A DNA stretch of 64,000 bases from Schizophyllum amplum. Taxonomy: Eukaryota > Basidiomycota > Agaricomycetes > Agaricales > Schizophyllaceae. The notes below the pieces were generated by a model. It was not told the DNA's origin. It saw only the letters and a list, made by a program, of their open reading frames with translations, and searched no databases. The stretch lies in assembly GCA_007026445.1 (NCBI GenBank), contig VDMD01000014.1, forward strand, positions 558,001 to 622,000, read 5' to 3'. The translations under genes and the position numbers were made by a program. Of this stretch, positions 21,893 to 32,935 are shown one piece after another (the first letter of the stretch is position 1; every line of letters begins with the position of its first letter).

Positions 21893-22715
21893 CTAAGCCG
21901 CCCCTTTCAGTCCTACGCCTCCCTCGTAGGGACTCAGCGCGTCCATGAACTTCGCCCACCGCCCATCACTGAGTTCCCGTACCTTCGCCCATCCTTCCGG
22001 GTACACCTTTCCGAGGTACGTGAAGGCCGCAGCGACCACAAAATCCGCGAAGGTCGGCGCGTCGCCCATAAAGAACGGCCCCGTCTGCCCGGCCGTCTCA
22101 GCCTCCTGCAGAGTCTCCGCAAGCCAATTCAGCCCCGTCTTCAGATCCTCCAACCCCTTCGCCGCAAGCTCGGGCGTAAACGCCTCCTCGATGCTAAGGC
22201 CCTGGAGCACGGCCTCCCGCGAGCGACGAATGTATGCCTTGGTAGGCTCGTTGAACGTGCTAAACGCGTGAAGGAAGGCCCAGTGGATGATCGGCATGGC
22301 GATTTTCGTGAAGAACGTATCGGCGAAGACACGCTGGAGGGCGAGGGTGCCGGCGGGGACGAGGCGCGGGGTGTCGGGGTAGGCGGAGTCAAGGTAGGTG
22401 GCGATGACGAGGGATTCGGTGATGGATTTTCCGGTGGAGGGGTCGTGGATGGCGGGGACGGTGTAGTCTAGGCCGGGGTAGGGCTTTTTGGTGGTGGGAG
22501 GGGCACCGATGCTCTGGCATTTAGACGCGATGTCCGGCATCTCAGTCCAATCGGTGCGGAACGGTAAGCCTTTGTAGTTGAGCGCATATCTTGGTGAAAA
22601 GGTTAGATGATGGAGACTACTTCACGAGTGAAAGTACATACCGGATCTTCCATACGTTCGAGGATATCGGACCCACTTTGGTGGGAATGTCGAGGAGGGT
22701 GATTTCGTTGGCCAT
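21893..22715 (-). CDS. Glutathione S-transferase-like protein, FuA-type (copy D)
   Basis: Exons 22715-22642 and 22589-21893 on the minus strand, intron 52 bp, 256 residues. The first exon is one codon shorter than in A-C (DIPTKVGPISSNVWKIR). The second has an extra Lys in APPTTKKPYPG. YTVPAIHDPSTGKSITESLV and TFADFVVAAAFTYLGKVYPE are conserved. It lies at the outer edge of the cluster; its upstream region lacks the GC palindrome found in A-C, so regulation may differ. Frame intact. Confidence 0.85.
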
Positions 22716-22769
22716 GGTGATAGGTAGGTGTGTCGAAGAGCTGACTTGCCTTTATAATTTCCTCTGATC

Positions 22770-22776
22770 TTTTATA
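22770..22776 (-). promoter_or_regulatory. TATA box of GST copy D
   Basis: TATAAAA on the minus strand, 55 bases upstream of the ATG at 22715. Confidence 0.6.
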
Positions 22777-23309
22777 GACGATCTTGAGACACCGACAGAG
22801 CGCACCGCGTGGCATTTCATGTAGTAAGGACATAATATTGCTATCGAGCTCACTTGCTGTCTCGCCGGATACTGCGCCTAAGCGGCGAGGTGTCCAGACG
22901 GAGAGGCGGATCGTAAGCGCGGTGCGACCAGTGGAGCCCCATCATTGGCCGGTACCACGCAGGGGTGATGTTCTGGAGATAAGAAGAGCAGCAGGCAAAC
23001 AATGACACTCCATCACGCATGTTGGACTTCAGTGATGGTCCCCGTCGTGCGGCGGCGTGAACGAGGACATGACGGTCGAGGGGAGGAAGCGGAGGTCACG
23101 CCTTATTACCTAATCGGGATTCGGACCTAAACAGGTATCAACAAAGGGACAAGCGCCATTTTGGACTTGCATTCGCTGGCGCACGCGCGGACAGACCGAT
23201 ATCTCGCTTGTCATTCATCTTCGCACGCTGCTCGATTGTCGCGCACGGACCTTTGAACCTGCACCCATCCAAAACCTCGTTTCCCGCAAATTCGCAGACA
23301 AACGTGGCC
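22777..23309. repeat. Partial GST spacer unit between copy D and NOT2
   Basis: Retains the blocks ACCTAATCGGGATTCGGACC (about 23108) and the CGCCATTTTGGACTTG region near 23155 found in the other spacers. It then changes into the NOT2 promoter, marking the end of the duplicated array. Confidence 0.55.
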
Positions 23310-25437
23310 ATGAACCGCCCAGGTGCGTCGCTGCATACACCGATCCCATGTTTGCAACTGAGACCTCAGCCCAGGACAACCGCCGCAGCGACCACCAACG
23401 CTCAGCCAGGTCCCAGGAATAGCGGGACAGTACCGCGCACCGTACGGGGCCTTTGGTCTCCAGCAACGCACTGTCAACAACCTTACCAGCGGTTATGTGC
23501 CCGGCCTGCAACGCGCGTCCTCAGGAGCACAAAGCCTGATGCAGTCCTCGCCCTTCGTCCAACCACGCGTGCAAGGAGCCTACCCTTTTGCTGTCGGCCA
23601 GACGCTGAACGCACAACCGCATCAGACGAATGGTATCCGCCCATCGCTCGCGTCCCGTCCGCCTTCCACTAACGCGCGCGTAGGGAACAGCACAGGCAAC
23701 GACAATGGGCTTGACCTCAGCGACTTTCCTGCACTAGGCGCCACAACGGCAGGTGGCGGTGGCGGGGGAGGATCAGGCGGCGCAGGATCGAACGCAAGTT
23801 ACGCTACGCAAGCGGGGGGCGTCGGACCAGCAACAGGAACAGCGGGAACACCACAAACGCGTGATTTCACTCCGGATGACTTCCCAGCGCTCGGAGGCAC
23901 GACACACAATCCGCAAGACTCCACGCAAACGCAAAATCAAACGCCAGGGCAAGATCACCCACCGGGACTCAACGGTTTTCAAGATCCAGTGGGCCCAAGA
24001 CAGTCCCTCAGCAGCCTCGGCAACTCGGTACAGCAGGGCGGGTCAATTCCTCAGGGAACACCTGGGATGTTGAACCTGGCACCAACACAAGCGCGGAGCG
24101 TACATCCGGGTTTTGCAGAAGTTGAGAAGCAGCAGCAGCGGGTACGTGGTCCCATGTCCATCGTTCTATCACAGACAATTGGTCTCGGCCTGTCATCTCC
24201 CGCGCGTACTGTTGTACTGGACTATCATCGTTTCGTCACTTCCAATGCATACCTCTCGTTTCCTTTCAACTTCAATGCGCGATGAACAGAAGGACTCATA
24301 CGACACGCTGCAGAATACCTTCAATATGAAGCTAAATCCACCGTCTCATGCATGGGCATCATCACCCAATCTGAATCCGAGCGCACAACCTCCATCGACA
24401 CCATCTCAGACCGGGCTAGGCGCAGCAGGATTTCCGTCTTCAGCATCGCAGCAGAACGGGACACATCCAACATTACCTACACCTGGTTCTGCAGGACAGC
24501 TAGGCGCACCGCCTGGCGTTCCACCTCCGCAAAGCTTTCCGGGCCACACAAACCATCTGCAGGCACGGGCGACGACACCCGCACCGTATACGCCAAACGG
24601 CTTGGACGCGTCTGCAGTCGGGGGCAACGCAGTGAGCTCGTTACCAGCATCCGCTGTGACACACCCCACGCATCATCCACAAACACCCGCGCAACAAGTA
24701 TTGCTGAGCTCTGCAGACCGATGGGGGCTTCTGGGATTGCTAGCATTGATACGAAACGGAAGCTCAGATGAGGGGCTTCTAGCGGGGATGGGCACGGACC
24801 TAGGCACGATGGGCTTGGATATGGGTACTGCTGGGTACGCGGTTATCTTATCCTTCCGTGGTCGGGCTGACGAGCGAAGCAGTTCATTGTACTCCACATT
24901 CATCACGCCGTGGGCAGACCAGAGCGCAGCACAGTCGGTCGAGCCAGAGTTTCACCTACCATCATGCTACACCGTCAACGCGCCGCCACCCGGCCCGCAA
25001 AAAGCCCAGGCGTTCTCGGAGGAGACGCTTTTCTACATGTTCTACGCGCACCCGAAAGACGCGCTGCAGGAGGTAGCCGCGCAAGAGCTGTTCGTCCCTT
25101 CCCTCGCTCTCACCTCACCCCCGACAGCTGACCCCATGCGAGCAGGTACAGCCGGAACTGGCGGTATCACAAGGAGCTGAGGGTGTGGATCACGAAGGAG
25201 AGCTCGACGACGATCGTGCAGAAGTCGACGCACGGCGAGCAGGGGACGTACACGATCTGGGATCCGGACTCCTGGACGAAGGAGGCGAAGGAGCTGTCGG
25301 TGATGTACGCGGACCTCGAGGAGAAGACGATACCGGCGTTCGCGCCAGCGACGACGCTGATCCCCGCGACGGCGGTGCAGACGCAGCCGACGGTGCAGCC
25401 GCTGCCGTCGAGAGGCTCGTACCAAATGGGCATGTGA
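23310..25437 (+). CDS. NOT2: CCR4-NOT complex subunit NOT2 (CNOT2/Not2)
   Basis: Scaffold subunit of the CCR4-NOT deadenylation/transcription complex. The first exon MNRP (23310-about 23322) splices to LSPGQPPQRPPTLSQV and a long Gln/Pro/Gly/Ser-rich N-terminus containing two short linear motifs, LDLSDFPALG and FTPDDFPALGG. The C-terminal NOT box has GSLYSTFITPWAD, EETLFYMFYAHPKDALQEVA, and, after an intron near 25091-25149, RNWRYHKELRVWITKE. GTYTIWDPDSWTKEAKELSV follows, and the stop is at 25435-25437. NOT box order and length agree with NOT2 rather than NOT3/5. Other introns lie at about 24143-24280 and 24835-24881. Confidence 0.88.
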
Positions 25438-25846
25438 GCGTGTTGCCGTATGGGCGCCCGCTCATGTTGTTGATGGTGCTGCCGTGGAATATTTTATATG
25501 TTTGTGAACTCCCGCGGTGGTGTATGCGGGGGTTTGTTTTTCTTTCTCGCCATATCCCGGTCTATCGAACATTGTAGCTGTAATTAACCATTGTCTCCGC
25601 TGCATCTTGTCGCGCATGTGCGATATGACTTATTGTATGTTCATCGGCTGTTCTGGTCCAGTTCTTGCGTGCGTTTTGGTGAGCCGACTGGCTCAGGAAT
25701 GCGGCTGTAAGCGTTAATTCCATTGTTCTCCCGATTTGGAAATCTATTGTACGTCACCCGGACGCGATCGCGGTATATTGCCTTTGTAAATCCATGGTCG
25801 GCTTTCCGCTACTCGTTTCCCTGAACTTTACGTCGGAGCATCCCGG
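25438..25846. other. Intergenic, NOT2 to GGTase-I beta
   Basis: About 400 bases in a tandem (+/+) arrangement. Contains T-rich stretches consistent with a 3' UTR; no gene was recognised. Confidence 0.4.
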
Positions 25847-27586
25847 ATGTCGTACACCGTAGCACCGCTCGCGCGGTCAGGACACGCAGCGCACGCGAAC
25901 CGATGCCTCACAGCGCTCCCGGCGTCCCAGGTCGAGCTTGACCCGTCCAAGTGAGTGCTGAGACTCACGAAGGCGTCCCCGCTCACCCCCCGCAAGGCTC
26001 GCTATTGCGTACTACTGTCTGGGGACGCTCGATCTGCTGGGGCTCTTGCAGACGAAGACGAGTGAGCGCGACCGGGATGCGTGGCGCGGGTGGCTATGGG
26101 AGCAGCAGACGCGTGCGTGGTCCCCTCCAGTTCAGGACTACACTATACTTACCCAGGGTGAACAGACGGCGCGCATGGGACGGGCTTCCGGCCGAGTCAT
26201 TTCATGACCGTGGCGCTGAAGGTGAGTGCGGGAGTGATCAGGGCGGCGCGCGCCACTGACACGGAGCAGGACGAGTACACGGATGCGAGCGCGCCGCATA
26301 TTATCATGACTTATACGGCGCTGCTGGGGCTGGCGATCCTGCGTGATGACTTCAAGCGGTTGGACCGCGAGGGGCTGCGGCGGTTCGTGCGAGCGTGCCA
26401 GTTGCCGGACGGAAGGTGCGCGACTATCCCTTTCCCAAATCAACAAGACGCGCCTCCTTCCTTTTACCGCCCTCCCTGCCTTTCCCTCCTTCACCCTTAC
26501 TCACTCACGTTCCCCCAGCTTTGGCACCACCCCCACGCGTACAGATGCGGATCTGCGCACCACGTATTGCGCCTTCGCCATCTGCAGCATGCTCGATGAC
26601 TGGTCCGCCGTCGACGTGCCCGCTGCAACGGGGTATATTGCGCGATGTCGGGTGAGTACGTGTGATGCTAATGGAGGCGATGCGGCGCCAGCGAAGTCGT
26701 TGAGAATGGCGCGCCACCCACCTTGCCTCCTTACTGATCAGCTCTTCCAGTCCTTCGAGGGTGGCTACGGCCAGGCTCCCGCCGGCGAGGCGTTGGGCGG
26801 GACGACGTACACCGCGATCGCCGCGTTACATCTCGCTGCGAGGAGCGGCTTACATATCGGTCCGCAGGACTCACAACTGCATGTCGCTCCGCAGGACTCA
26901 CAATCGCACGTCGGCTCAAGAGAACAAGGCCAGACACGTGAGCGCTCACCTCTCAGTCCCCGAGAACGCGCCCAAACTATACGTTGGCTGCTTGCGAACC
27001 AGACGTCAGGGGGAGGTTTTTCGGGGCGCATAAATAAGGAGGCGGACGCGTGCTATTGTTTTTGGTGCGGGGCGGCGTTGCAGGTGTGTTGCTTGCTTCG
27101 CGTATCCTTCTCGGCAGACCGCTTGTGTCGACGGGTTGTTCGCGTGTCGACAGGTCGCTTGTGTGTCGACGGGGGTTGCTTGCGTGTTGGCAGGACTGCT
27201 TGTCTGGTGGTGACCTGACTGCTGGGGGGGCCGGCTTGCTCGCATATAACGATGAAGCTGATGGCGTTCAGATCCTCGGCGCGGGCGCATTCGTCGACGC
27301 AGACGCCCTCGCTGCGTTCTTCGCGCGATGTCAGTTCAAGTACGGCGGGATTGCGAAGGCACCGGATGAGCATCCAGGTGAGTAATTTTACTTGGATTTA
27401 CCGCGTACTCTCGACGACGTTACTATAGACCCATATCACACCTACCTCTCGCTTGCGGCTGCATCTATGTACCCGCCTACAGGTGCTGGCGAGACGTGGG
27501 CCTTTGAGCCTTTCGATTGTTTGCTCAATGCGCGCGTGGAGACGGCGCAATGGGCGAGGATGCATATCCCGGCATCGTCAACTTGA
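25847..27586 (+). CDS. Geranylgeranyltransferase type I beta subunit (Cdc43/PGGT1B-like)
   Basis: Adds geranylgeranyl to CaaL proteins such as Rho/Cdc42, with the shared alpha subunit. The multi-exon gene starts MSYTVAPLARSGHAAHANRC. Alpha-alpha barrel repeats visible: LAIAYYCLGTLDLLGLL, IIMTYTALLGLAILRDDF, LRTTYCAFAICSMLDDWSAV, SFEGGYGQAPAGEALGGTTY, NQTSGGGFSGRINKEADACY, CQFKYGGIAKAPDEHP, DPYHTYLSLAAASMY. Predicted zinc ligands are Asp and Cys in KEADACYCFW and His in DPYHTY. An unusual repetitive loop, two copies of PQDSQ-x-HV, is inserted around 26850-26930 between helices. An intron near 27082-27237 is rich in GTGTCGAC repeats. Confidence 0.85.
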
Positions 27587-27911
27587 CAAATTGCACTTGA
27601 AACTGACAAGCCAGAACATTTGGTGGTTTGCTTTGAGGGCTGTTGGCGAGGCCAGCCATTTACGTACTTGGTAGTCCAAGTCGTAGAAATCTAGACAACC
27701 CATCTACTTACTGTACCAATGTAATGCCTTCTTTCGACTTGCAACATGCGCCGTGTGTGGAAGTTCAACATTGCACGTGCCCTGACGTGGACTACAGGTC
27801 ATTACACGTGGCCGGAAGTCCGCGCCGAAGCTACTGACTGCTTCTTGTCTTCAACTTTTCACTGTGCATTCACGGTGGCGTCTTATTTATCTGCGAGCGG
27901 AGGCTCTATAG
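27587..27911. other. Intergenic, GGTase-I beta to SUN gene
   Basis: About 325 bases with no recognised element; carries the 3' end of one gene and the promoter of the next. Confidence 0.4.
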
Positions 27912-30900
27912 ATGGTCGCTCTTACTTCACTGAGTGCGCTTATCCTCATCGCGGGCCCGGTGTTCGCCCAGACGTCGCCTAATGATCCCCTCCGCGCGAT
28001 TGCCGTCGCAGCCCCGCCACCGCCAGAACAGCCGATATGCTGCTTAGTGCAACCGACGGACCAGGAGGCCACCGAGGAGGACGTGCTGCTTTCCTTTGAG
28101 GAGTGGAAGGCAAAGCAATCCGCGATGCAGCAGCAGACGCGGATGCAAGGCGACGCGAATCGGTCGGACAGCGCGACGGGCAGCTCGTCACCCGTTAGCG
28201 CAGCGGAAGCTGACGTGGCGGGCGGCGAGACCAACGCCGCACCTACGTCGGAGTCGCCTGGAGGGGCGGACGTTGCAGGGGCGGGCGCATGGGAGACGGG
28301 GACAGAGGAATCGATGTCCCTTCACTTCAAGGTGCCGTTGACGGATCGCTTCAATTACGCCAGTACAGACTGCTCGGCGCGTGTCCATACCTCACATCGA
28401 GCAGCCAAGTCGGCGCACTCCATCCTATCCTCCAAGCGCGATCGCTATATGCTCAGCCCTTGCGACGCGAAAGAGCCGCAATACGTCGTCGTCGAGCTAT
28501 GCGAGGACATACGTATCGACACCGTCCAGATGGCCAACTTTGAGTTCTTCAGCGGCGTTTTCAAGGACTTTACTGTCAGCGTCGCCAAGCGGTACACCAC
28601 GGACGGCTCGGAGTGGACGGTGGCGGGCACATACCAGGCTAAGAACGTGCGCGGTGTTCAGGTGTGTGTGTTATTCGCTTCCAAGGATCTCGCTAATGCG
28701 GCCTTAGTCCTTTCACCCTCCCACGTCTTTGCGCGACTTCTATCGCTACATCCGCATCGACTTTCATTCCCACTATGGCAATGAGTTCTACTGCCCCGTC
28801 TCGCTTCTCCGCGTCTACGGCCTCACACATCTCGAGCAATGGAAATGGGAGGCTTGGGAGGAAGAGAGCCGCGCGCGCCTGGCTGAGTCCTCGGCACTCC
28901 CCGTTAGCGCGAACGCGGACCCGACGCTGGTCGCCGAGGAACCCCAGGCAGCAGCATCCGTCACCGCAGCTGCGTCGTCCAGCTCTGCGTCCGAGCGTTC
29001 CGGTCGCGGACCGAAGACGCCTCAAACGGGGGCACAACCTACCACGGGCGCGACCTCCCCGTCTGCGTCCGCCACCACGACGGCAGACGTCTCGCACAAT
29101 AGCACGAGCGTCCTCCCTACGGGCGAGAGCATCACTACCCCCGCCGCCGGCAACGACTCGAATGCGCATTCCACAGACACCGTCACCAGCTTGATTTCTT
29201 TGCCAACGGAGGGCACCTCCATCACCGCAGAGTACTCGGACAACTCTATGGTCACAAGCATCACGACATCGATCACCGCGTCGCAGAACGTGCCCACCAA
29301 TTTGAACAGCGTGTCGCTTGCCCCGCCGCTGGCAGCCACGGGGGAGTCCATCTATCGCACGATCATGAACCGGCTCACGGCGCTGGAGGCGAATCAGACG
29401 CTGTATGTGCGCTACTTTGAGGAGCAGTCGACGGGCGTGCGTGATGTGTTGCGTCGGCTGACGGAGGATGTGGGGCGGTTGCAAGCGCTGGTGAGTGGAA
29501 AGTGTGCTCTTTGACACATATGACACTGCGCAAAGGCGCATATATACATGCTGGGAGGGCTATATGCGCGTTTGCACTCGCATATATGCGCCTTATTGTG
29601 CATGGCAGCGCTTCCAGCCTCGGTACGGTGCCAAGAACGGGACTGACTTTACTTGTAGGGTAAGACACAAAGCCAGAACTACCACCGGACCACCGCGGAG
29701 TGGGATCGTCAGCGTCTACGGCTACAGGCCGACTACGACGACCTGATCAGCAAAGTCAACTACTTATCTGACGAGGTATGCAACATTGCATCTCTTGAAT
29801 GACACCCTCCCCCAAGTCTAATCCTCGTCCTCACAGGTCATTCTAGAGAAGCGGCTGAGTATTGCGCAACTGTGCTTGCTATTGGCCGTGCTCGTCTTCC
29901 TCGCCGTGACGCGGGGTAGCAACGTCGATGTCGTGCATCCCTCACCAGCTATGCGCGCCTGGGGTCGGCGCAAGCTCAGCATGAGCGGACATTGGGTGAT
30001 GGAGCGCCTGCGGACAGGTCGGAATCGGCAGGATAGCGATGTGTCGCAGTCGAGGGAGCGCACGGCTCAACGGGCGAGAGATGCGAACGATGCGGTCCGC
30101 AAGGAAGATGAACACCGTGCTAGGGGAGACGAACGCCGCGCCCGGGAAGACGACACCCCCACCGAGGAGAACAAGGGAACCGTACGAGTCGCATTCCCTG
30201 AGGCGAAGCGTCGGCCCGCGCGACTGGTGCTGTCGGGGCGCTCGCGGACACCGTCTTTGCGCACGCCGACGTGGCGGCACTTTCCTGGCGGGGTTGCGAC
30301 GCCGCCGCGCGCGGCGCATATTCAGTGGCCGGCGACGGTGACGCGCGCTGTTAATATTGCGCTTGACCAAAGCGGGGGTGCCAGCCAGTCCGGATGCGGA
30401 GGCGGACGCGCACAAGCAGAGCGGGAAGGCGCTGATGCGGAAAGCGGAGACGTCCAGCGGCCGGCTACCGTGCAGCGGTCGTCGTTTGTAAAGCTTGAGC
30501 GCCCGGCGCTTCTGTTGCGGTCCAACTCGGGGGGTGCCGCGGTGCCGGCGAGCAGCTCGTGGCAGGGACCGCCGAGGAGCTCGCGCAAGTGGGCAAGGGC
30601 GGCACATCTGCATGAGGTGCGGGCGACGTACGCGCGTACGCTGCGGGATGATGGGGGCGACGTTGTGCGGGACGAGGGTGGCGACGTTGTGCGGCATGAG
30701 GGTGGCGAGATTGAGGCGGACGGCGATGGTGGTTCGGCGGCTGCGAGCAAAGGAAAGGGGAAAAGCAAGGATGGTGAAGGTGCCGACGACTGGGTGGACA
30801 CCTCGGAGAGTGAAGGTGACGGGGGCCCGGACTCGCCACTGCAGCATCGCCAAGCGCGCCGCCGACGATCGCGGCCAGGGGTGGTGGATCTGGGTGCGGA

Positions 30901-31177
30901 AGGGCCGATGCGCAGGCCGGTACCGATGTCGTATAGCTCTGAAGCATCCCTGCCGCCGGTCTCATTCCAGCGGAGTCCGGAAAGGCTAACACGCAGCCCG
31001 CAAATGCTACCGCGTAGTCCGGAAGGCTTGCCTCGCAGTCCAGAAAGACATCCGCGTAGTTCTTCGCCACCATCTACCGCTTCAGTCCGACACCTATCAT
31101 CTTATCACGGCGCAGGCTCGCCGCTACATGGACCAACTTCGCCCATACTCCCGTCGGCACAGTTGAAGGCAAGATGA
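27912..31177 (+). CDS. SUN-domain membrane protein (Slp1/Opt-like)
   Basis: ER/nuclear-envelope type SUN protein of the SLP1/osteopotentia branch. Exons: 27912-28661, 28708-29490, 29659-about 29775, then about 29837-31177. The signal peptide MVALTSLSALILIAGPVFA is followed by LLSFEEWKAK, a motif typical of SLP1-type proteins. The SUN domain runs FNYASTDCSARVHTS, SILSSKRDRYMLSPCDAKEP, QYVVVELCEDIRIDTVQMAN, FYRYIRIDFHSHYGNEFYCP, VSLLRVYGLTHLEQWKWEAW. A Thr/Ser-rich linker, a coiled-coil-like segment and one membrane span (IAQLCLLLAVLVFLAVTR) follow. A long tail of roughly 400 residues, with repeated RSPE/LPRSPE motifs, comes last. Confidence 0.85.
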
Positions 31178-31681
31178 CCCTGATGACTTCGTCCCGACCG
31201 TTCTGGGCGGTGCTATCGTGTACGTACGCGCACGGTGGTCCTTAGCGCTGTTTGATAACAACAAAATTCCTGCGGCTCAGAGGTTCACAGGAACTCAATG
31301 GATCTCACGCATCTCACGACACATGTACTATACTACCGCATTTTTTGTCATTTTTCTGCATCACTTCTTGCATATTCCATACGCCTGCAATTCATCAATT
31401 TTCTACACTCCAGGCTAGTCTCACCAGACAGACGTTCGTAGAACTTCTGGCTCATGGGTAAGTACAGTGTTCAGTTTCGTGATCGCGCGAAGCCCTTGTA
31501 CTTACATATGTAAGCCCTTGATAGATAGAAGGGTAATCAATACAGCAGCCCTGCAATCCATCTGCTATCGCTGGCCGGATCTGGCGTGCCATTCTCGAGC
31601 TTGAAAAGCCCTCGGCGATATCCGTTACTCAGGCTCATCCGATGGCAATCATTGGCTACTGACTGTGACTGAGAACCCAGA
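31178..31681. other. Intergenic, SUN gene to GST copy E
   Basis: About 500 bases, AT-rich around 31320-31420. Nothing recognised apart from the TATA box listed next. Confidence 0.4.
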
Positions 31682-31690
31682 ATATATAAA
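31682..31690 (+). promoter_or_regulatory. TATA box of GST copy E
   Basis: ATATATAAA lies about 40 bases upstream of the ATG at 31727, the same spacing as in copies A-C. Confidence 0.6.
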
Positions 31691-31726
31691 GGTCGAAGAA
31701 TCTCGCGTCGAGCTCGAGCTAGGACC

Positions 31727-32528
31727 ATGACCAACGAGATCGTCCTGTTGGACATCCCATCCGAAAAAGCGGGCCCGATATCCAGCAACACTTGGAAAGT
31801 CAGGTATGAACAGTCTGGACCTGCCTGGAGATCTGCCAACACTTTGACTTGCGACTAGATATGCGCTAAACTACAAAGGCTTGCCCTTCCGAACCGAATG
31901 GGTGGAGATGCCGGACATAGCTGCTGCATGCAAGAAATTCGGCGTTCCTCCTACCAACCCTCACCCCGGCTCGGAGTACACCGTACCCGCCATTTACGAT
32001 CCATCGACCGGCAAGTCCGTGGCCGAATCGCTCGATATTGCGCTCTACCTCGATGCTACTTACCCTGACCGCCCGCGCCTCATCCTACCTGGCACCATCG
32101 GCTTTCAGTGCGTCTTCACGGACGCGTTCTACATGAAGGTGTATCAGTCGCTTCTTCAGTGGATTGTAATCCGCGCCCTCGACACCTGGAATGCGCCTAC
32201 CAGTGCGTACCTCCGCCGCCAGCACGAGTCGATGGTCTTGGGCGCTACTACAGAGCAGTCGGCCAAGGGATGGGAGGAGACAAAGAAGGGCCTGAACTGG
32301 CTTGCCGAGTGTCTGAAAGAAAACGAGAAGATGGGACAGACGGGGCCCTTCGTGATGGGTGACGTGCCGTGCTTCGCGGATTTTGTGGTGGCGGGAGGCT
32401 TCACGCTCCTTGGGAAAGTGTACAAGGAGGGATGGGCGCAGGTGCGGGAGCTCAATGACGGGCGGTGGGCGAAGTTTATGGATGCGCTGAGCGACTACGA
32501 GGGAGGGATGGGGATAGGGAAGGCATGA
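31727..32528 (+). CDS. Glutathione S-transferase-like protein, FuA-type (copy E)
   Basis: Exons 31727-31803 and 31859-32528, 248 residues; same intron position and phase as copies A-D (inside an Arg codon after WKV). The N-terminus is MTNEIVLLDIPSEKAGPISS, NTWKVRYALNYKGLPF; YTVPAIYDPSTGKSVAESLD and CFADFVVAGGFTLLGKVYKE follow. It lies about 9 kb from the array on the opposite strand and is clearly more divergent, lacking about seven residues before the C-terminal TEQSAKGWEETKKGL helix. It is likely an older paralogue or the founder lineage. Frame intact. Confidence 0.85.
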
Positions 32529-32935
32529 TTCAGGACAAACTAAAACAAAAAATTGTACAATTATGTGGTCGTCGAGGATCCCTTCGAGTAGATGCACGCG
32601 CTGATATCGCCGCACCAACGCGAGAAGAGCTACACCCATGGACCACGTCGCGCTTATCGTGGTATTATCCAGGCCCGCCGACTCTTCCTGGGTACTGTAT
32701 GGAACGCCTGCGGCACGGCTTCTATCTGAGTAATGAGCTGTGTGTAGAATAGAAGCATCTCGAGGGGAATATGAGGACGGACTTCCAGCGTATCGAGACA
32801 GCCTGATGGATACCGTATATCGCCGAAGCGGTACACTTTGACACCCTGTACGCGGCCTCGCGCTTGACGCGTATTCTGTTCCGAGGCTCGGTCGGAAAAT
32901 GTAGTGTATTGACATTCCTGTAGGGGTATGGCATA
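32529..32935. other. Intergenic between convergent GST-E and ALG11
   Basis: About 400 bases of convergent 3' flanks. A long minus-strand open frame crossing it (to 32085) is antisense to GST-E and has no domain. Confidence 0.45.

Noticed and set aside
26395..26655. Pro/Leu-rich open frame in the GGTase-I beta region (26395-26655)
   Set aside because: Corresponds to an intron and an alternative frame of the following exon.
28693..30853. Long minus-strand open frames (28693-29541 and 29942-30853) opposite the SUN gene
   Set aside because: Antisense of GC-rich, low-complexity coding sequence; the plus strand has clear SUN motifs and matching introns.
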